From Burkholderia sp. Bp8992 (lineage in GTDB: Bacteria; Pseudomonadota; Gammaproteobacteria; Burkholderiales; Burkholderiaceae), in NCBI RefSeq assembly GCF_003853705.1, contig NZ_QTQI01000008.1, forward strand, positions 1-64,000: a DNA stretch of 64,000 bases, written 5' to 3'. Under the pieces are notes generated by a model. It did not search any database and was not told the origin of the DNA. It saw nothing but the letters and a program-made list of their open reading frames with translations. Positions 9,201 to 16,050 of the stretch are shown here, one piece after another. Position 1 is the stretch's first letter. Each line of letters starts with the position of its first letter. The translations under genes and the position numbers were made by a program.

Positions 9201-9248
9201 GAGCAGACCGGCGACGAAGACAACGAGATCAAGGCGAATTCTGGACAT
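6201..9248 (-). CDS. DUF802-type MotA/ExbB/ZorA-like channel subunit with ~800-residue repeat-bearing tail
   Basis: 1015 residues. Hydrophobic segments lie at about 8-26, 31-49, 106-128 and 155-180. The third (LGMLGTLLGMVVTL) and fourth (GLGFAFGTSIAGVATSAMLGLLSAL) match the TolQ/ExbB/MotA pattern, including the small and Thr residues lining the proton path. The remaining ~830 residues are hydrophilic, Ala/Gln/Arg/Glu-rich and probably a cytoplasmic coiled coil. They include four near-identical 80-residue repeats containing SAWNDSLAAMAAKLGDEW and GRQQEICDALAQTTRDL. This is the architecture of ZorA. It starts 10 bases after the DUF3348 stop. The function is unknown; inferred to be a membrane ion-driven motor or signalling device. 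Confidence 0.85.
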   Translation of the reverse strand: MSRIRLDLVVFVAGLLAVGWIGVGYVASNPLGSAVTLLIGACYVAGAWELLRYRQATATLSRAVAGLTEPPAKLDTWLDTLHPGLRGAVRARVEGARVALPGPALTPYLVGLLVLLGMLGTLLGMVVTLKGTGAALESATDLDAIRASLIAPVKGLGFAFGTSIAGVATSAMLGLLSALVRRERIDAAQQLDAKIATTLRVHSSAHQRDESFRLLQRQADVMPALVDRLQTMMTTLEARSVALHDRQLESQQAFFDRTERAYAGLASNVGDALKESAAESARVAGAALQPVVAATMTGLAQEMAALRDTVTGAVQRQLDGLTEGFEKTTGNVTAVWSRAIDEQRQAGAAVAQQLRTTLGQFTDTFAQRSTDLLDGVATRLESTEGRLSDAWRDALSRQEQVGETLASQHARALGEAAATFERHSGATLAAMRESHAGLQTELAARDEQRLAAWNDSLSAMAAKLGDEWQRAGEHSAGRQQAICDALVQTTRDLAVQASTFEQRSNDLLSTIRDSHTGLQSQLAARDEARLSAWNDSLAAMAAKLGDEWQRAGVHSAGRQQEICDALAQTTRDLTAQASTFEQRSNELLSTIRDSHTGLQSQLAARDEARLSAWNDSLAAMAAKLGDEWQRAGVHSAGRQQEICDALAQTTRDLTAQAATFEQHSNELLSTIRDSHTGLQSQLAARDEARLSAWNDSLAAMAAKLGDEWQRAGVHSAGRQQEICDALAQTTRDLTAQAAAFEQRSNDLLTTIRDSHTGLQSQLAARDEARLSAWNDSLAAMAAALRDEWAQTSAQAAMRQQDICDTLTRTANDITAQAQVHASDTINEIARLVQAASEAPKAAADVVAELRQRLSDSMVRDTATLEERSRLLATLETLLGAVNHASTEQRAAIDALVSTSADLLDRVGARFNDTVDAETRKLDSVAAQVTAGAVEVASLGDAFGAAVQVFGESNDKLLTHLQRIEAALEKSLARSDEQLEYYVAQAREVIDLSVMSQKQIVEDMQQLAGRRAPVGA
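6901..7860. repeat. Tandem 240-bp coding repeats in the channel-subunit tail
   Basis: Four units of exactly 240 bases (6901-7140, 7141-7380, 7381-7620, 7621-7860) are nearly identical at the DNA level, with degenerate copies on both flanks (into about 8070). Each encodes 80 residues. The third-position identity, not just amino-acid identity, indicates recent duplication or gene conversion. Unit number is likely to vary between strains. Confidence 0.9.
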
Positions 9249-9258
9249 AGCGTGTTGA

Positions 9259-10023
9259 TTAGCAGGTGCGAAGGGCCGCGAGCAGCCCGTCTACCGTTTG
9301 AAACCGGACTTCGAGTTCGGCGAGCAGGATGCTTTGCATCTCGTCGCGAAACGTATCGAGCCATGTGCCGGGCACGATCGCCGCGACGGCCGGGGTGTCG
9401 GCCGCCGCGCGGTCATCGGCGGGATCGTTGGCAGCAGCGGATTCGGCATCGGCCAGCGCCTGCCGTTCCGCGTCGCGCAACCGCCCGAAACGCGTGCCGA
9501 GCAGCGCGGGCACGGCCGACAGCAGGCTGCGCTCGCGCGCGCCGAGCACGCGCTCCATGATCGTGTCGAGCGTCGCGAGCCGCGCCATCCCGGACGAGCG
9601 CGCGGCGAGCGCGACCCGCAGGCGGCCGCGCAACTGGCCGATCGCCGTCTCCATATCCTGTTGCAGCGTCAGGTAACGCTGGCGGAAGTCCGCGAAATCG
9701 GCCGTATCGGCGGCCGGCGGCGGCAGTTCGCCGGGCCGGCGCCGCGCGCGCGGCCGGTTGGTGGCCGTGATCGCCTGCGCGAGGTCGTGGCGCACGCGCG
9801 CGCAGTCGCGTTCCGCATCGTAGCCGCGCACGCCGGCCGCGACGCCCGGCGGGCTCGCGCTCAGCGCGGACGACAACGTGATCGCGTCGGTCCAGCCGAG
9901 CCACTGGCTCAGCCGGTCGGACAGCGTCTGCCGGGATTCCGCGACGTCGGCATCGGCCAGGCGCGCGAGCAGCCGGACGAGCGTCGGACCGCTCAGCGCC
10001 GGGCGCGGAGGTGCTTGCACCAT
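9259..10023 (-). CDS. DUF3348-type protein, first gene of the channel operon
   Basis: 254 residues from the ATG at 10023; a longer frame to 10140 exists, but its extra residues look like non-coding sequence. The N-terminus reads LSGPTLVRLLARLADADV...LSQWLGWTDAITLSSAL, the middle contains a helical FRQRYLTLQQDMETAIGQLRGRLR block, and the C-terminus ends in VPGTWLDTFRDEMQSILLAEL. No membrane span or signal is seen. It is predicted to be cytosolic and helical. I recognise it as DUF3348 from its place and sequence pattern in Burkholderiales. It leads a minus-strand operon with the channel subunit, the OmpA partner and DUF2894. No clear promoter or strong ribosome site is visible. Confidence 0.75.
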   Translation of the reverse strand: MVQAPPRPALSGPTLVRLLARLADADVAESRQTLSDRLSQWLGWTDAITLSSALSASPPGVAAGVRGYDAERDCARVRHDLAQAITATNRPRARRRPGELPPPAADTADFADFRQRYLTLQQDMETAIGQLRGRLRVALAARSSGMARLATLDTIMERVLGARERSLLSAVPALLGTRFGRLRDAERQALADAESAAANDPADDRAAADTPAVAAIVPGTWLDTFRDEMQSILLAELEVRFQTVDGLLAALRTC

Positions 10024-10325
10024 GCTGCAAACCGTCAAAAAAGGCAGCAGTTTACACGTCGCCGGGAGGTCGGCCGCCAGAATCGGGGAGGCGGCGCCGG
10101 CCGGCGCGTCGTGCGACACACGCGAACGCCCGTCGCGCAAGGCTCGGCGGGCGGTGGCGGGTAGTCGGGAGGAGCGTCGGCGGCGGCCCGGTGAGCGGCC
10201 GCGTCATGAGGAACGGCACGCGTTTGCGAAACGCCGATGCAGGCGCAGGCGGCCCGGCCGGTTCGCGCCGGCGGTCAGCCTGGGGAATGGCTGGCCGCCG
10301 CGAGATGCGGATCGGGGCTGAAAGG
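10024..10325. other. Upstream region of the channel operon
   Basis: 302 bases between the DUF3348 start and the LysE stop, both minus strand. It should hold the promoter of the channel operon. I see no convincing -35/-10 pair, hairpin or operator. A short A-run at 10034-10040 is the only compositional break. Confidence 0.4.
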
Positions 10326-10964
10326 TCAGATCCCCGCTTTCGGCGCGTTCAGGATCAGCCGCAGCCCGAGCAGCGTGATCGCGCCGGCCGCGATGCGGTC
10401 GACCCACTTCTTCGCACGCAGGTAGAGCTCGCGCGGCCGGCGCGTCGAGAAGCACAGCGCGACGACCGTGTACCAGCCGAATTCGACGGTGAACACGAGC
10501 GGCGGCAGCACGAGGTAGCACCACAGCGGCGGATGCTGCGGGAGCAGCGCCGCGAAGATGCTGCCGTACCAGATCGCCGTCTTCGGGTTGCTGAGCTGGG
10601 TCGTAAGGCCCGTCAGGAACGACTTGCGCGCGCTGCCGCCGGCCATCGCCTGCGGGTCGTCCATCGCGATCGGCCGGTCGGCGCCGCGCCAGATCTTCGA
10701 CGCTATGTAGATCAGGTACGCGCCGCCCGCGACCTTGAGGCCCACGTAAAGCCATTCGACGGCCTGCAGCAGCGTGTAGAGCCCGGCTAGCGCGACGCCG
10801 CCGAACACGATGCCGCCGATGCCCATGCCGAGCGCGGTGGCGAGCCCGTCGCGGCGCGACAGCCCGATCGAATTGCGCGCCACCAGCACGAAGCTCGGGC
10901 CCGGAATCATCGCGCCGAGAAACAGCGCAGCCAGGATGGCGAGTACGGCAGCCGATGCAGTCAT
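10326..10964 (-). CDS. LysE/RhtB-family amino-acid exporter
   Basis: 212 residues. The start at 10964 has AAGGGGA upstream. The N-terminal helix is followed by MIPGPSFVLVARNS (about 18-31), the hallmark PGP motif of LysE/RhtB exporters, and TQLSNPKTAIWYGSIFAALLP (about 117-137), the second conserved NPK motif. Six hydrophobic helices are predicted. The family expels amino acids or related metabolites across the inner membrane by proton exchange. The substrate is not evident. No adjacent regulator is seen. Confidence 0.9.
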   Translation of the reverse strand: MTASAAVLAILAALFLGAMIPGPSFVLVARNSIGLSRRDGLATALGMGIGGIVFGGVALAGLYTLLQAVEWLYVGLKVAGGAYLIYIASKIWRGADRPIAMDDPQAMAGGSARKSFLTGLTTQLSNPKTAIWYGSIFAALLPQHPPLWCYLVLPPLVFTVEFGWYTVVALCFSTRRPRELYLRAKKWVDRIAAGAITLLGLRLILNAPKAGI

Positions 10965-11212
10965 CGAAGTCCCCTTGGTCAGCGACGCCGATTCGCCGGC
11001 GCCGGCGTGTCGTTTCCGACGGTTGAAGCGCTGATTCTGGCACGCTTCGCGCGTGGCCGAAAGCGGCCGCACGCTGCTATGCTGGCCCTCTTTCTCGTCC
11101 TCACCGCCATGATCGAGATCCGCGCCGGCCGTCGCGTTCAATCCGCTGCCGGGCACCGAATTTCTCGGGCGCGACATGTAACCCTTTCCTCCTTTCGACC
11201 GGACCTCCCGCC

Positions 11213-11787
11213 ATGCGCGTTCTCCGCCTCGCTACCCTGCTGCTCCCGCTGCTCGCGGCACTGCCTGCCGCCGCCCGCGCCGCCGACCTGCCGAAGTCGA
11301 TCGCCGCGCAACTGCCGCCCGGCTACCAGCCGCTGCTCGCGCAAGCCGGGCCGGATCTCGACAACGGGCGCCACAGCTTTCTCGTCGTCGTGCATCGCGC
11401 GGTCGATACGCGCGAACAGCCGTCGCCGCGCCCGCTGCTGATCTACGAGGAGCAAGCCGACCGCACCTACCGGCTCGCCGCACGCAACGACCAGGTCGTG
11501 CTGCGCGCGAACGAAGGCGGCCAGTGCGATCCGTTCGATCCCGAGGATGCCGCCGACAACGGCTTCTCGGTGAAGGGCCGCTATTTCACCGTGCAGAACT
11601 TCGTCGCTTGCGGGCAGCACTGGACCGACTACATCACGTTCCGCTACGACCCACGCACGGCTGGCTGTTCTCGAACCAGATCGTCACCGAATCGTTCCCG
11701 CTCGACGACCAGCCCGACCACGTCACCGTCACGCGCGCCGACGCGCACCGGCCGGTGACGTTCGGGCAGTGGAAGCGCAAGGACTAG
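11213..11787 (+). pseudogene. Secreted protein of unknown function, broken by a -1 frameshift
   Basis: A clear signal peptide (MRVLRLATLLLPLLAALPAAARA) precedes a ~110-residue mature part in frame. At about 11651-11655 the frame shifts: the sequence 'YDP' continues as THGWLFSNQIVTESFPLDDQ only if one base is added, and that frame then runs to the stop at 11787 (FGQWKRKD). Restored length would be about 191 residues. Two cysteines lie in the segment before the break. Either a single G was lost from GACCCGACG, or the base call is wrong. Unshifted, the frame runs to 11758 with a nonsense Ser/Arg/Thr tail. The family is not recognised. Confidence 0.65.
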
Positions 11788-11958
11788 CCGTCGCGCCCGG
11801 CACGCGCCGGCGTTTCAATGCGACGGCCATCGCCCGCCCAGCGCTCGCGACACCGCGCCAACGGGTCTACCATAGTCGCTCGTCGCCGCTCGGCGACCGC
11901 CGGCCGGCACGAGGCTTGCGCCTGCCCCTTTCCTCGTTGCCCCGCACAGGAGGACGTC

Positions 11959-13338
11959 ATGACGCAACACTTCGACGCGATCGTCATCGGCACCGGCCAG
12001 GCCGGGCCGCCGCTCGCCGCGCGGCTGTCGGCCGCCGGCATGAAAGTCGCGATCATCGAACGCGGCCGCTTCGGCGGCACCTGCGTGAACACCGGCTGCA
12101 TCCCCACCAAGACGCTGGTCGCGAGCGCGTACGCCGCGCAGCTCGCGCGGCGCGCCGGCGAATACGGCGTGTCGGTCGGCGGCCCCGTCACCGTCGACAT
12201 GAAAGCCGTGAAGGCGCGCAAGGACCAGATTTCCGGCCGTTCGAACCACGGCGTCGAGCAATGGGTGCGCGGCCTCGCGAACACCACGGTGTTTCAGGGT
12301 CACGCCCGATTCGAGCGCGCCGACGCCGTGCGCGTGGGCGACGAGCTGCTCGAAGCCGGACGCATCTTCGTCAACGTCGGCGGCCGCGCGCAGGTGCCCG
12401 CGATGTCGGACCTCGATTCGGTGCCGTACCTGACCAATTCGACGATGATGGACGTCGACTTCCTGCCCGAGCATCTGGTGATCGTCGGCGGCAGCTATGT
12501 CGGGCTCGAATTCGGCCAGATGTATCGCCGCTTCGGATCGAAGGTCACGATCGTCGAGAAGGGCCCGCGCCTGATCCGCCGCGAGGACGAAGACGTGTCG
12601 CAGGCCGTGCGCGAGATTCTCGAGAACGAAGGCATCGACGTGCAGCTCGACGCGAACTGCCTGAGCGCGCGGCGCGACGGCAACGGCATCGTGGTCGGCC
12701 TCGATTGCCCGGGCGGCGGCCGCGAGGTCGCGGGCTCGCACCTGCTGCTCGCGGTCGGGCGTGTGCCGAATACCGACGATCTGGGGCTCGACCGCGCGGG
12801 CGTCGACACCGACGCGCGCGGCTACATCACCGTCGACGAGCAGTTGCGCACGAACGTGCCGGGCATCTGGGCGCTCGGCGACTGCAACGGGCGCGGCGCG
12901 TTCACGCACACCGCGTACAACGACTTCGAGATCGTCGCGGCCAACCTGCTCGACGACGATCCGCGCAAGGTGTCCGACCGCATCACGGCCTATGCGATGT
13001 ATATCGATCCGCCGCTCGGCCGCGTCGGCATGACGCTCGCGGAAGCGAAGCAGACGGGCCGCCGGCTGCTGCTCGGCACGCGCCCGATGACGCGCGTCGG
13101 CCGTGCGGTCGAGAAAGGCGAGAGCCAGGGCTTCATGAAAGTGATCGTCGACGCGGACAGCCATGCGATCCTCGGCGCGTCGATCCTCGGCGTGACCGGC
13201 GACGAGGTCGTGCACGGGATGCTCGACGTGATGGCCGCCGGCGCGCCGTACACGACGATCAGCCGCGCGATGCATATCCACCCGACCGTGTCGGAACTCG
13301 TGCCGACGCTGCTGCAGGACCTGCATCCGGTCGAATGA
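11959..13338 (+). CDS. FAD-dependent pyridine nucleotide-disulfide oxidoreductase (mercuric reductase-like)
   Basis: 459 residues. The start at 11959 follows CAGGAGGA. The FAD-binding GTGQAGPPLA (11-20) is followed by GGTCVNTGCIPTK (39-51), the redox-active disulfide C42/C47, then an NAD(P)H Rossmann segment (VIVGGSYVGLEFGQM) and a C-terminal dimerisation domain ending HIHPTVSEL, with the usual His-x-x-x-x-Glu pair. CIPTK rather than the canonical CIPSK is typical of the uncharacterised and MerA-like branch. It lacks an N-terminal heavy-metal domain, and no mer genes are nearby, so mercury reduction is not claimed. Probably a cytosolic NAD(P)H-dependent dithiol reductase. Confidence 0.85.
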   Translation: MTQHFDAIVIGTGQAGPPLAARLSAAGMKVAIIERGRFGGTCVNTGCIPTKTLVASAYAAQLARRAGEYGVSVGGPVTVDMKAVKARKDQISGRSNHGVEQWVRGLANTTVFQGHARFERADAVRVGDELLEAGRIFVNVGGRAQVPAMSDLDSVPYLTNSTMMDVDFLPEHLVIVGGSYVGLEFGQMYRRFGSKVTIVEKGPRLIRREDEDVSQAVREILENEGIDVQLDANCLSARRDGNGIVVGLDCPGGGREVAGSHLLLAVGRVPNTDDLGLDRAGVDTDARGYITVDEQLRTNVPGIWALGDCNGRGAFTHTAYNDFEIVAANLLDDDPRKVSDRITAYAMYIDPPLGRVGMTLAEAKQTGRRLLLGTRPMTRVGRAVEKGESQGFMKVIVDADSHAILGASILGVTGDEVVHGMLDVMAAGAPYTTISRAMHIHPTVSELVPTLLQDLHPVE

Positions 13339-13400
13339 CGCGCGGCGGGCGGCCATGCGTCGCCGCCGCGCGGGGGCGGGCCGTGTGCAACGATGGCCGC

Positions 13401-14294
13401 TCAGCTTTCGAAATACTGCGGCCGGTCGATATCGGCCAGCAGCCGCGGCTGCGTCGGCGTCCAGTCGAGCAACGCCCGCGTGCGTTCGCTGGTGGCCGGC
13501 GCATCCATGCCGGCAAACATCGCGAACCAGCCGAAGTGCTCACCGGCCTCCGCCGGCGACTTCGCGACGACCGGCACGTTCAGCCGCCGGCCGATCACTT
13601 CCGCGATCTCGCGAAACGGCACACCGGTATCGTCGACCGCGTGATAGCGCGCACCGGCCGCACCGCGTTCGATCGCGAGCCGGTACACGCGCGCCGCATC
13701 GAGCCGGTGCACGGCCGGCCAACAGTTGTCGCCGTCGCCGATAAAGGCCGACGCGCCCTTCTCCCGCGCGAATGCAATCAGCCGCGGCACGAAGGCGTGA
13801 TCGCCGTCCCCGTGCACGGACGGCGGCAGGCGCACGACCGACGCATGCACGCCGCGCGCCTCCAGCGCGACCGCGGTCGCTTCGGACGCACGCGGATAGG
13901 TCGACGACACCGGCACGTGCGGATCGTCCTCGGTCGCCGCGCGGCCGGGCGCGACGAGCGCGAGCCCCGACGTGACGACCAGCGGCCGCGCCGAGCCCGC
14001 GAGCGCCGTGCCGATCGTCTCGATCGCGCGGCGATCGAGTTCGCAGTTCTGCGCGAAGCGCGAGAAGTCGTGATTGAATCCCGTGTGGATCACCGCGTCG
14101 GCGCGTTCGGCACCGCGCGTCAGGCTGTCGAGATCCTCCAGCGACCCGCGATGCACGTCGGCGCCCGCGGCCGCCACCGATGCGGCGGCCGCATCGGACC
14201 GCGCAAGGCCGAGCACCGAGTGCCCGGCGGCCACGAGTTCGGCGACGACGGCCGAGCCGACGAATCCCGACGCTCCAGTAACAAAGACACGCAT
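13401..14294 (-). CDS. Extended SDR / NAD-dependent epimerase-type oxidoreductase
   Basis: 297 residues. The start at 14294 has GGAGGT upstream. Begins with [14 protein letters not shown], the TGxxGxxG NAD(P) motif of extended short-chain dehydrogenases. [10 protein letters not shown] and a serine-rich VVTSGLAL strand follow, and a Tyr-containing STYPRASE segment replaces the usual YxxxK, so catalysis may differ from classical SDRs. Divergent from an XRE/MmyB-type regulator with a 14-bp palindrome between them, which suggests that the regulator controls this gene. The substrate is unknown. Confidence 0.85.
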   Translation of the reverse strand: MRVFVTGASGFVGSAVVAELVAAGHSVLGLARSDAAAASVAAAGADVHRGSLEDLDSLTRGAERADAVIHTGFNHDFSRFAQNCELDRRAIETIGTALAGSARPLVVTSGLALVAPGRAATEDDPHVPVSSTYPRASEATAVALEARGVHASVVRLPPSVHGDGDHAFVPRLIAFAREKGASAFIGDGDNCWPAVHRLDAARVYRLAIERGAAGARYHAVDDTGVPFREIAEVIGRRLNVPVVAKSPAEAGEHFGWFAMFAGMDAPATSERTRALLDWTPTQPRLLADIDRPQYFES

Positions 14295-14362
14295 GTTCAG
14301 CACCTCCGGATGGAATGGAGGCTTACTATCTGTCGAGCGCCGCACGCGGTGAAGTCGTGACG

Positions 14363-14376
14363 GTTTACCGGTAAAC
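14363..14376. promoter_or_regulatory. 14-bp perfect palindrome in the SDR/XRE divergent promoter
   Basis: GTTTACCGGTAAAC reads the same on both strands. It lies 13 bases before the XRE regulator start and 68 bases before the SDR start. Its position and symmetry fit an operator for the adjacent HTH regulator, controlling both genes. Confidence 0.6.
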
Positions 14377-14389
14377 GAACTAACAGGAT

Positions 14390-15247
14390 ATGGCTGACGC
14401 CCCCGACAACCAGCTCGGCGCGTACCTGCGGGACCGCCGCGAGAAACTCGACCCGGCCGCGCTCGGGCTGCCGGCCACGCGCCGCCGCACGCCGGGCCTG
14501 CGGCGCGAGGAAGTCGCGCAGCGCGCGCATGTGAGCGCGGCGTGGTACACGTGGCTCGAACAGGGGCGCGGCGGCGCGCCGTCGGCCGACGTGCTCGACC
14601 GGCTCGCCCGCGCGCTGATGCTGAACGACGCCGAACGCGAGCACCTGTTCCTGATCGGCGTCGGCCATCCGCCCGGCGCGCGCTATCACGCACCGGCCAG
14701 CGTGACGCCGCGCCTGCAGCACGTGCTCGATTCGCTCGACGCGAGCCCCGCGATCGTGCGCTCCGCGACGTGGGACGTCGTCGCCTGGAACGATGCGGCG
14801 GCCGCGACGCTGACCGACTATGCGACGCTGCCGCCGGCCGCGCGCAACATCCTGCGACTGATCTTCGTCGACGCGGCCGTGCGCTACGCGCAGCCGAACT
14901 GGGAACGCGTCGCGCGCTTCGCGGTGGGCGCGTTTCGCGCGGACGTCGCACGCAGCGGCGCGACGCAGGCAGTACAGGCGTTCGTCGACGAGATGCGCGC
15001 GACGAGCGCCGAATTCGACGCGATGTGGCGCGACCACGATATTCGTTCGCATGACGAAGGCACGAAGGAAATCCGCCATCCGCAGGCCGGCCGGATCGCA
15101 CTCGAATATTCGGCCTTCGCGGTGACCGGCCGCCCCGACCTGAGCCTCGTGATCTTCACGCCGGCGACGCCGGCCGACCGCGCCCGCATCCGGGCGCTCG
15201 TCGCGGCCCGCGAACAGGCCGGCGCACTGCAGACACGGGATGCATGA
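14390..15247 (+). CDS. XRE-family regulator with MmyB-like ligand-binding domain
   Basis: 285 residues. The N-terminal HTH (about 8-75) contains [27 protein letters not shown], the typical start of MmyB-type Xre regulators. The C-terminal ~190 residues hold the PAS-like domain with [12 protein letters not shown] and NILRLIF, as in MmyB regulators that bind fatty acids or similar ligands. Divergently transcribed from the SDR gene with a palindromic site between, so it probably represses the SDR and itself. Autoregulation is inferred from position only. Confidence 0.9.
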   Translation: MADAPDNQLGAYLRDRREKLDPAALGLPATRRRTPGLRREEVAQRAHVSAAWYTWLEQGRGGAPSADVLDRLARALMLNDAEREHLFLIGVGHPPGARYHAPASVTPRLQHVLDSLDASPAIVRSATWDVVAWNDAAAATLTDYATLPPAARNILRLIFVDAAVRYAQPNWERVARFAVGAFRADVARSGATQAVQAFVDEMRATSAEFDAMWRDHDIRSHDEGTKEIRHPQAGRIALEYSAFAVTGRPDLSLVIFTPATPADRARIRALVAAREQAGALQTRDA

Positions 15248-15364
15248 GCACGCGGCGGGCCGTGCCGCCCGCCCCCGTGAGCCCCATCGGCCCCACGAAG
15301 GGACATTGCGCATCGACACGCGACGTCCCTGCGCGAATCGCCCCGGATGCCGTTCGACAAGCGA

Positions 15365-15961
15365 TCACAGGAACGGCGCAATGTTCCCGATCGCACGCGT
15401 CACGTAAGCGTCCTTCTCCCCCACCGGCGCGACGTAGTGAACCGCGCTGCGTGCGGCCTCGACACCCTCCAGGCGCGCGATGACCCAGGCCGCCAGATAG
15501 TGCGACGCCAGACATCCGCCCGCCGTTGCGACATTCCCCCGCGCCATGAACGGCTGATCGAGCACGGCCACGCCCGCCTCCTCGACCCACGGCCGGGTGG
15601 TCAGGTCGGTGCAGGCCGGCACGTCGTTCAGCAGGCCCAGCTTCGCGAGTATCAGCGTGCCCGAACATTGCGCACCCAGCAGCTGGCGCGCCGGATCGAG
15701 CTTCAACTGCGCCATCAGCGCGGCATCGCGCACGACATCCCGTGTCAGTTTGCCGCTGCCGACCAGCACCGCGTCGGCGTCGCAGGCCTCCTGCAACGAC
15801 ACGTGCGCATCCAGCACCAGGCCGTTCATCGAACGCGGCCGCGCCACCGGGCTCGCGATCGATACGCGCCAGCCGGGCGTCTTGACCCGGTTCAGCAGGC
15901 CGAACGCGATCAGCGAGTCGAGTTCGTTGAAGCCCTCGAAAGTCAGGATGGCGATGTGCAT
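15365..15961 (-). CDS. DJ-1/PfpI-family protein
   Basis: 198 residues. The start at 15961 has GAGGA upstream. It begins HIAILTFEGFNELDSLIAFGLL and contains LLGAQCSGTLILAKLG, the nucleophile elbow, with C99 as the likely catalytic cysteine; E13 in FNELD is the partner acid. Family members act as isonitrile hydratases, glyoxalases or chaperone-like hydrolases. Divergent from a MocR-type regulator, with matching direct repeats in the gap, so that regulator probably controls it. The reaction is not assignable. Confidence 0.85.
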   Translation of the reverse strand: MHIAILTFEGFNELDSLIAFGLLNRVKTPGWRVSIASPVARPRSMNGLVLDAHVSLQEACDADAVLVGSGKLTRDVVRDAALMAQLKLDPARQLLGAQCSGTLILAKLGLLNDVPACTDLTTRPWVEEAGVAVLDQPFMARGNVATAGGCLASHYLAAWVIARLEGVEAARSAVHYVAPVGEKDAYVTRAIGNIAPFL

Positions 15962-16007
15962 GGCGTCCTCGTACGGTGGAGAGGTTGTGTTGCGCCATGG
16001 TAGGACC

Positions 16008-16034
16008 GACAATCAAGACAATCAAATTATTGTC
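16008..16034. promoter_or_regulatory. Candidate MocR operator: two direct repeats plus an inverted half-site
   Basis: Two adjacent copies of GACAATCAA (16008-16016 and 16017-16025) are followed by ATTGTC (16029-16034), the reverse complement of GACAAT. MocR/PdxR-type regulators typically bind tandem half-sites in divergent promoters. The site lies between the PfpI gene and the MocR gene, 16 bases before the latter's chosen start. Confidence 0.6.
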
Positions 16035-16050
16035 ATGGATACATTTCGCG

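Noticed and set aside
1439-9560. Very long antisense or alternative-frame open frames (for example 1439-3388 minus, 5325-7163 plus, 7446-9560 plus)
   Set aside because: They are shadows of real genes in GC-rich DNA. Their products are Arg/Ala/Pro-rich, with no motifs, and they lie entirely opposite well-supported genes.
4939-10023. A true Zorya defence system
   Set aside because: Only the channel pair resembles ZorA/ZorB. No ZorC, ZorD helicase or ZorE nuclease gene is present, and the flanking DUF3348 and DUF2894 proteins do not look like them.
11959-13338. Mercuric reductase
   Set aside because: It has the redox CxxxxC motif, but no heavy-metal-binding domain, no C-terminal vicinal cysteines near the end, and no mer genes nearby.
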